Assembly (NCBI GenBank): GCA_020747015.1
Contig: JAGTJM010000063.1
Location: 1-64,000, forward strand
Direction of reading: 5' to 3'
Origin: Pyrenochaeta sp. MPI-SDFR-AT-0127
Taxonomy: Eukaryota; Ascomycota; Dothideomycetes; Pleosporales; Cucurbitariaceae
Length of the DNA: 64,000 nt
The translations under genes and the position numbers were made by a program. Of this stretch, positions 57,181 through 64,000 are shown in pieces. The notes beneath the pieces were generated by a model. The model was not told where the DNA came from. It ran no database searches and saw only the letters and a program-made list of their open reading frames with translations. How positions within the stretch are numbered: position 1 is the first letter of the stretch; each line of letters starts with the position of its first letter.

Positions 57181-60100
57181 ATGGCCGACCAACCACCCCC
57201 ACCAGAACAGGACAGCGCCATGTCCGACGCTGATAAAGTGAGCCCAACCCGCCCGCCTAAGAGATCCGCTGACGAGCATGTCGCCCAGATCCGTGCAAAG
57301 CGTCTTGCAAAGCTCGGTGGGCCTGCAAACTCTAGTGGCGGTTCAAGATCATCACCGACAGCCTCGGGCGCTTCATCGCCCAAGCCCACAGATTCGCAGG
57401 CATCAGCACCGAAGCCGTCGCCTCAGCCCCAAGCGACACAGACCCCCAATCCCTTTTCGCAACTAGGCGTCAAGACTGACGATGCCCCCAAATCCCGCAT
57501 AACCATCAAGCCCAAACCCGCCCAACCGTCGAGTAGTGGCGCGTCGCAGCCTGCACCAAAGGCCCAAGAAGTCAGCCTGGAAGCATGGGAAGACAGAAAC
57601 ATTGGCAGCATCTTCAGGATTACGCTCGACCAGAGCAGGACACAAGATACGCATGGAAACAAACTCTACTTTGCCACGGGCGCAAAGAGCGACCTCGAAG
57701 ACGATGGCCGGCCGCTCCGCTTCACTACCGACATGCTGGACTCTGTCATACTCGAGTCTGCGTCGAGCCAGTTGCATGGAACAGCACTGGAATACTTGCT
57801 GGGCTGCTGGAAACGTGTGTCGAAGCTGTTCAAGAGCATAACCAACAAGAGCGACCCCAAGCATGAGATTGCAAAGGAAGCCCGGCGGCTTTGCTTCAGC
57901 TACTGCATATTTGCTGCGACTATGCCCGACATGTTTGGCGAAGAGGCTCCCGTGCAGAATGCCCTGGCCGACCGCTTACTCCTAGGACCAGACGATGAAC
58001 ATGGCATATGCTACGACTTCCTTACTGAGGCGAGTCAACGTATGGCCGAAGACGAGACCATCAAAGAGGCCTTGGTCGGGGCCATGGAGGACTTGAGCCG
58101 GCGACTAGCAAAGGAAAACATGAATGGCGATTACAGGCCATATATGCTAATATTGCGAGTCTTCATCCGCTTTCCCCCGCTCGTGGCCGCCCTGGGTCAG
58201 TCAGAAACATTCCTGCCAGACGACATTGAAGCCCAGCACATTGAGACAAAAACTTTGCTGGGCCCATTCTTCCGCCTCTCTCCTATGCAGAGTGACGTTG
58301 CGCTCAACTACTTTTCCGGATCTGCTGCCATCGACAAGGGGTTGATTGCAAACGCCCAACGGGCCGTCCGTATGACGCTTCAGACACACCAGGAGGAATT
58401 GCTCGACATCACAAATACCTTCATCAAGAACAAAGAAACGCGGGAGAAGATGCTGAACTGGTTTGCACTAACAGTCAACAAGAACCACAAGCGGCGAGCC
58501 ATACAAGTGGACGGCAAGACCGTCTCGTCTGACGGCTTCATGGTCAATGTCACAGTTATCCTGGATCGCCTCTGCGAGCCATTCATGGATGCCACATTCT
58601 CCAAGATCGACCGAATTGACATCGACTATCTTCGTCGGTCACCTCGCGTTGATATCAAAGACGAGACCAAGATCAATGCCGATCAAAACACCTCGGATGA
58701 ATTCTACAGCCACACAGTCGCAGGGACGAACAACTTCATCAGCGAAGTCTTCTTCCTGACTGTTGCGGCCCACCACTACGGCACCGAGGCCGCCAATTCC
58801 AAGCTCTCCACTTTGCAGAGGGATGTGAAATGGCTCGAAAAGGAGCTGGCCAAGATGGAGCCCGAGAGACACAAGTACATGACCAACCCGGTGCAGTTGC
58901 AAGTCTTTGACAATCACATCAAGAAAGTCAAAGACCAGATTGCGCGGGGCAAGTGCAGCATTCTCGCGATCCAGGGTGTGCTGCTGGACGAGACAGTTCA
59001 AGCTCGCTCCATGCAGTTGATGCGCTATGTCATCGTCTGGCTACTGCGGCTTGTGTCTCCTGGTGCGTCCTTTCCAACAAAGGAGCTGCAACTACCCCTC
59101 TCCAAAGATCAGCCTGTGGAGTTCAAGTGTCTTCCAGAGTATTTTGTTGAAGACATTGTCGGTAACTTCAAGTTCATCACCCGCTGGATGCCGCACATCA
59201 TCACCACCACGCAATGTGAGGAGCTGGTAAAAATCTGCATTGTCTTTTTGAGAAGCTCAGAGTACATCAAGAATCCATATCTCAAATCTGGCCTTGTCAC
59301 CATCCTCTTCCATGGTGTATGGGAGATTCAAGGCCGCCCCAAGGGAGTCCTTGGTGACACTCTTTTTGCCCACGACTTTGCGATGCAACACCTGCTCCAC
59401 TCCCTCATGAAGTTCTACATAGAGTGCGAGAGCACCGGAACCCACACGCAATTCTACGACAAGTTCAACATTCGTTACGAGATCTTCCAAGTCATCAAGT
59501 GCATCTGGCCCAACACGGTCTACCGGGATAATCTCGCCACCGAAGCACGGTATGCACTCCTGACATCCCCTCGTGCCGTCTGAATCTGTTACTAATGACC
59601 GTCAGGGTGAACTTGGACTTCTTTGTTCAGTTTGTCAATCTGCTTCTGAACGATGTCACCTTCGTCTTGGACGAATCCTTCACGGCATTCAGAGACATTC
59701 ATGAGATCTCGAGAACGCTAAAAAATCCATCAGCGGACTTGGATCAGAACGCTCGGCAAGAGCAGGAAGAGAAGCTTTCAGCTGCGCAAAGCAAAGCGAA
59801 GAGCTATATGCAGTTGACCAATGAGACAGTCGCCATGTTGAAGCTGTTCACCGAAGCACTTGCCGACTCTTTCACCAAGAAGGAGGTCGTTGTACGTCTA
59901 GCACACATGTTGGACTACAATCTGGAAGCCCTAGTGGGGCCAAAGAAGTCGAGCCTCAAGGTTGAGAACCCAGAAGACTACGGCTGGAACCCACGAAACA
60001 TGTTGGCCGAGGTCACAGATGTGTATCTCAACCTCCAGAGCAAGCAGTCGTTCATCGACTCTGTAGCCACAGACGGGCGATCCTATCGCGCAGAATACTG

Positions 60101-60509
60101 GGATGAGGCTTACAAGATTCTGCAACACTTTAAGCTCAAGACGCCCGAGCAGATGCAAGACTGGCAGCACATGGCTGAGCGCATCAAGACTGCGAAAGAC
60201 CAGGCGGATCTGGAAGAGGCGGATCTTGGGGATGTCCCTGAGGAATACATGGATCCGATTATGGCTACACTCATGGAAGATCCGGTCATCCTGCCCATCA
60301 GTAGGCAGATTGTCGACCGAAGTACCATCCAGAGTCATCTTCTAAGCGATCCCCAAGATCCATTTAATCGAACGCCATTGAAGATTGAGGATGTCATTCC
60401 CAACACACAGCTCCAGGAGGAAATTCAAAACTGGAAGGCGAATTTACTAGCTCAAAAGATGGCGGAGCGAAATGCTGCAGCCACAGGCGAACCTATGGAT
60501 ACCTCGTAG
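57181..60509 (+). CDS. UFD2: Ubiquitin conjugation factor E4 (U-box ligase)
   Basis: E4-type ubiquitin ligase that extends ubiquitin chains on substrates together with Cdc48. Exons 57181-59549 and 59606-60509 (56-base intron with TTACTAAT branch) encode 1090 residues. The N-terminal 150 residues are Pro/Ser-rich and include an RAKRLAKLGG stretch. The helical UFD2 core spans about 200-980 and includes LGPFFRLSPMQSDVALNYF and VNLDFFVQFVNLLLNDVTF across the intron. The C-terminal U-box spans about 1000-1070 (EEYMDPIMATLMEDPVILP and SRQIVDRSTIQSHLL). The start at 57181 was chosen as the first ATG with fungal-type sequence; an in-frame upstream extension has no support. Confidence 0.95.
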
Positions 60510-60905
60510 ATGGAGGATGGGCAGAATAAACGGCATAGGCCCCATGTAGGATGCTCAATGGACTCAAGATAATGAAACCCAGGATGATGCACAATCATTG
60601 AGGCGTTCGGGCTGGTGCATCATGACTTTGACATTACGCATAGGCATTATAGCATAGAGAAGAACTTGGCCATACGACATTGTAGATCTTGGGTCGAATA
60701 ATGATTCGCCTTGTTAGGTAGGTACTTGTACCGCCGACCCGTTCACAACCCAACAGGGTTCGATATTGGTGTCAAGCACACATTGATTATTGAAACCTCC
60801 CAGTTTTTGTGTACAATCGACGTGATGACTCTGAACGGCATATCCCTTGTCCCTATACTTACAGTATACAGTACATGTGTGGTAATTAGATGGAAGAATA
60901 AAAGG

Positions 60906-61506
60906 CTACAAGTTCTTCTCCTCCTTGTCCCGCTTCCCAAACGTATACGCCAATCCACAGCCCACGACATTGACCGCACATAACGCCAATGAAGCTCCTC
61001 TGACCGCCCCACGAACGGTGAATTTGTTCTTGAAGCCCTGAATTTCTTAGTCTCTACTCAGGCATCTAGTATTGAATGTTTGACAGTCTATGCTGAAGAG
61101 CGCAATCATGAAGAAAATGAAGAACATACCTGACTTCGTCGCATTGCTAGGAGCGCGTACAGCCCACTCCAGGCCGCCGTAATGCCTGCCGCATCCGTCT
61201 TGTAGTTGCTCAGGTTCAGATACGAGGAGAAGAGGAGGAGTGGTGGGAAGAGCATGGGCAAGGGCTGGAATGGGCGAGCATGTTGTGCGGTTATCAATGT
61301 TGCAAGAAGGGTGGGCGGGACAGAGTTTTCTGACCTCAATTAGTATGTGGGTAGGTAAAAGTAACATTGTTTATGGGTTTTGCGTGTGAATCATTAAAGA
61401 GCACGTGAGATGGTGTATAGTGAATGAATTGGGGAAGGACATGGGTGAACATACCTCCCCAGTTTCGTAGTGACTGGAGGACTGATTGTTGGGGCTTTTC
61501 GGCCAT
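60906..61506 (-). CDS. AIM19: Mitochondrial protein AIM19-like
   Basis: Small membrane protein resembling yeast Aim19 (altered inheritance of mitochondria 19); function unclear. Three exons, 61506-61455, 61329-61130 and 61037-60906, encode 127 residues. The spliced protein has NSVPPTLLATLITAQHARPF, then PLLLFSSYLNLSNYKTDAAG, then GFKNKFTVRGAVRGASLALC after the second intron, and ends in a charged KRDKEEKN stretch. Three hydrophobic segments are visible. No single frame is long, so the gene is easily missed. Convergent with UFD2 and divergent from the DnaJ gene. Confidence 0.82.
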
Positions 61507-61887
61507 TGTTGCTTGTGCGACTCTGCCGGGTTAATTGGAGAGGAGGAGGATTAGTGGACGAGTCTGCTTGCTGGGATATGGTTGCGCAATGAGGGTAGAG
61601 ATTGGTGAAGTTCAATGACGTTAGGGCCACTTGGTCTGTGCCAACCCGGCTTCTGGAAACTGGCCTCGACTCGAACTTCAACGGGCAACGATCCGTATCA
61701 ATAACAATAACTCCGACGTCGACTGGATACAAGGCCCTTTCACCACCTCCTGGCGCCGGCGCACTCTGTACATAAACCACCGCAGCCTCCCGTCCGTCGA
61801 CACCATCTGCGCGCCAACCCTCAACAACGCTGCCCGCTCGGCGGCCCTCGCAACCACACCACACACCCCTCTTACGCCGCCGCAATA

Positions 61888-63033
61888 ATGTCGGCCAAAG
61901 CATCCGGCTCACAACCTGCCAACGGGTCCGCAAACAACCGCGCACACCACGACGGCAGCGCCGGCCGAGCCTTCACAGTCGAGCAAAAAGCCGCCGTAAT
62001 ACGCATAAAACGCTGTGGCCCCACGGCATACTACGAGATCCTGGGCCTCGAAGAGGTCAAGACGACATGCTCGGACGGCGACATTAAGAAGGCATACCGC
62101 AAGCTGTCACTGTTAACGCATCCCGATAAGAATGGCTATGATGGTGCGGACGAGGCGTTCAAGTTGGTCAGCAAGGCTTTTCAGGTTCTCAGTGATCCGG
62201 AAAAGAAGAAGAAGTTTGATATGTTTGGCGGTGATCCAGATGCGAGGTTCAATCCGGCGGCGGCAGGCGGGGGAGGTGGAGGAGGAGGCGCTAGTCCATT
62301 TGGAGGGGGGTTCGCACGGAGAGGGCCAGGTGGAGGGGGGATGTTTGGGGAAGAAGAGATGACACCTGAAGAGTTATTTAGACAATTCTTTGGGGGAGCG
62401 TTTGGGGGTCCTTTTGGTGGTGAGTTTTGTCACCCCACTTTTGGAATGGCCATGTAAAAGAAACTTTACTAACACACGATAGGCGGTTTCGATACAGGAC
62501 CAGGCTTCGTCTTCAACCTCGGCGGTGGTCCTGGTGTCCGTGTCCACCAGTTTGGCGGCGGGCAACCACGCAGAAGACCCGGTACCGCACGCGCCGCTGG
62601 CAGTGAAGCACAACAAAATGGCTCCTCGGCATTCGCCAATCTCCTCCCCTTACTTTTCCTCTTCGTCCTCCCGCTCCTTTCCTCGCTCTTCTCGTCCTCC
62701 CAACCCGCCTCGCCATCCCTTGTCTTCGAGAAGCCCCGGTCGCCAAACACGCTTGAGCGCGTAACGTCAAGGATAAAGGTTCACTATTTTGTCGACCCAA
62801 AGGACGTGCATGACTACAACCCCAAGAAGTGGCGGAAACTGGATGAACAGGCTGAGCAGCAGTATGTGCATACTATCAACGTGCGGTGTCAGAATGAAGT
62901 GTTTCAGCAAAGGAAAGCCATGGAGGACGCCCAAGGCTGGATCTACGTCGACGAAGATGCCATGGAGCGCGCGAGGAACATGGAGTTGAAGAATTGTCAG
63001 AAACTACGCAAATTGGGCTTGACCATTGGCTAA
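61888..63033 (+). CDS. ER-membrane DnaJ protein (DNAJB12/14-like, DUF1977)
   Basis: Hsp40 co-chaperone anchored in the ER membrane, assisting Hsp70 in protein quality control. Exons 61888-62419 and 62483-63033 encode 360 residues. The J domain covers about residues 45-112 (AYYEILGLEEV), with the HPD triad at 78-80. A long Gly-rich stretch follows (about 125-195). A hydrophobic segment, ANLLPLLFLFVLPLLSSLF, lies at about 240. The C-terminal DUF1977-like region begins IKVHYFVDPKDVHDYNPKKW and includes QKLRKLG. This domain order matches DNAJB12-type proteins. Yeast Hlj1 is a related but shorter form. Divergent from AIM19 across 381 bases. Confidence 0.9.
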
Positions 63034-63562
63034 AGAACGCAACCACTTGCACGAGGCAAGATTGGTCTTTTCACGAATGCGTAATTTTTTTTAATCTGGT
63101 TCACGCCTCCCACCCCCAGCCTACTAGTAACTGTGCCATGTTCGGATACAGATGTCATGTTTTTTTTTGGCCATGCATGGCGTATGGGGCGTTTTAGATT
63201 GCATCTGACCATGCTGCGCAGGGACGGCGGCCAAGTTTTCAAAGAAGTGCTATTTTCCTTCAATCTCTTTTAATTCACGTCAAATCGTCTCATCGTTCGA
63301 TGTAGGTATTGACCCCTGTTCTTTCTATCATTTGTATAGAGGAGTCGAATATATCATTTGAACTGATTTGCCCTCTATCTTGAATGCTGCCCTTGCGCCT
63401 GAGCTGTATGCTAGTGTACTGTACAATTGTCTGATGTTCCTCCCTTCATGATCTGCATGACTCGTGCGGTCATTTCTGCACCTCTTGCTGTTCATTTCCG
63501 ATATAGTCTTACATGCAAAACATACATAAATCTAATCACCATGCCCCCCTTACCAAATAGAT
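63034..63562. other. Intergenic, no gene recognised
   Basis: 529 bases between the convergent DnaJ and heme lyase genes, presumably their 3' untranslated regions. Nothing else is seen. Confidence 0.5.
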
Positions 63563-64000
63563 TTACAACCCCCAATACCTCGAAAACCTCATCTTGACGC
63601 CCTCAACGCTGTTCAACTTTGGCCTCACGTCTAGGTAAAAGTTCAACTCCTTGCCCGGCACCTTCTCGTCTTTGCCCGCGTAAAAGTCAATCACGTATTC
63701 AATCTTGGTCCCGCACCGGTCCACGACCCAATCGTGCCGGTCAAACGGCGGCTGGTAGCCCATCAGGCTCTTCCACCTCGCGCGCGGGGTCAGGGCGGTC
63801 GAGAGGCCGGAGAAAGACGCGAGTTTCGGCCCGCCGCATGCATCTGAGCGGCCGGCTTCCCACCTCCTGATTTCGTACCATGCGCGCTCGTTGACGGCGT
63901 TGTGGATCGGGACAATGGTTTTCATGTCTGTTTCCTTTGGGTCGTAGGCTTTGCGGCGCATGGCGTCGAAGAACATTTGCTCAGACGGGTAGATCCAGTT
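63563..64000 (-). CDS. Cytochrome c / c1 heme lyase, 5' end outside window
   Basis: Holocytochrome c synthase family, attaching heme to apocytochrome in the mitochondrial intermembrane space. The visible 145 residues are the C-terminal part. They open NWIYPSEQMFFDAMRRK, a family hallmark, and continue with MKTIVPIHNAVNERAWYEI, including the conserved histidine of the HNxVNE motif. Then come LMGYQPPFDRHDWVVDRCG and IDFYAGKDEKVPG, ending DVRPKLNSVEGVKMRF. The frame is open to base 64000. Whether it is the c or the c1 form cannot be told from this part. Confidence 0.92.
   Translation of the reverse strand, partial: NWIYPSEQMFFDAMRRKAYDPKETDMKTIVPIHNAVNERAWYEIRRWEAGRSDACGGPKLASFSGLSTALTPRARWKSLMGYQPPFDRHDWVVDRCGTKIEYVIDFYAGKDEKVPGKELNFYLDVRPKLNSVEGVKMRFSRYWGL

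Overview
This window looks like nuclear DNA of a filamentous ascomycete. Most genes carry short introns (about 46 to 180 nt) with GT...AG ends and CTAAC-like branch points. Gene families include Zn2Cys6 and F-box proteins, HET-domain remnants, a tannase-family esterase, a GPI-type aspartic protease and fungal housekeeping genes. Protein wording (RHO1, RNR1, UFD2, CCZ1, AIM19) points to a Dothideomycete, probably Pleosporales; that placement is inference from remembered family sequences. All exon boundaries were derived by hand from splice signals and frame continuity, and every spliced length given was checked to be a multiple of three. No cDNA or database evidence was available.

Layout. 1-7.1 kb is an accessory-looking segment: a 5'-truncated MFS sugar transporter, a Zn2Cys6 regulator, an inositol-monophosphatase-family enzyme divergent from it, a decayed HET fragment, and an NmrA/SDR-type protein. 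7.8-17.3 kb is housekeeping: a DUF1761 membrane protein, a membrane-anchored Dabb protein, a BTB protein, mitochondrial ribosomal protein bL17m, the large subunit of ribonucleotide reductase, a mitochondrial YCII protein and a membrane-anchored polysaccharide deacetylase. 18.6-24.3 kb holds an allantoate-permease-like MFS transporter and a secreted tannase/feruloyl esterase, with a broken HET gene between them.

24.3-45.6 kb is gene-poor. Stretches of 5.1, 2.6, 3.9 and 1.9 kb lack recognisable genes. Between them lie a mitochondrial DUF1279 protein, a 94-residue protein behind a strong-looking promoter and leader, a PNGase A-type glycoamidase with a GC-AG intron, an EamA transporter, an intron-containing tRNA-Asn(GTT) and an F-box protein.

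45.6-64 kb is again dense housekeeping: mitochondrial methionyl-tRNA formyltransferase and CCZ1 (divergent), a GPI-type aspartic protease, RHO1, the E4 ubiquitin ligase UFD2, AIM19 and an ER-type DnaJ protein (divergent), and a cytochrome c heme lyase cut by the window end. Six nuclear genes for mitochondrial proteins occur in the window. No intact transposon, CRISPR array or rRNA was seen. The most notable features are the two decayed HET loci, two palindromic ACGCGT boxes in the bL17m/RNR1 promoter, the GC-AG intron, and the atypical first active-site motif of the aspartic protease. I did not find a convincing wholly new system.
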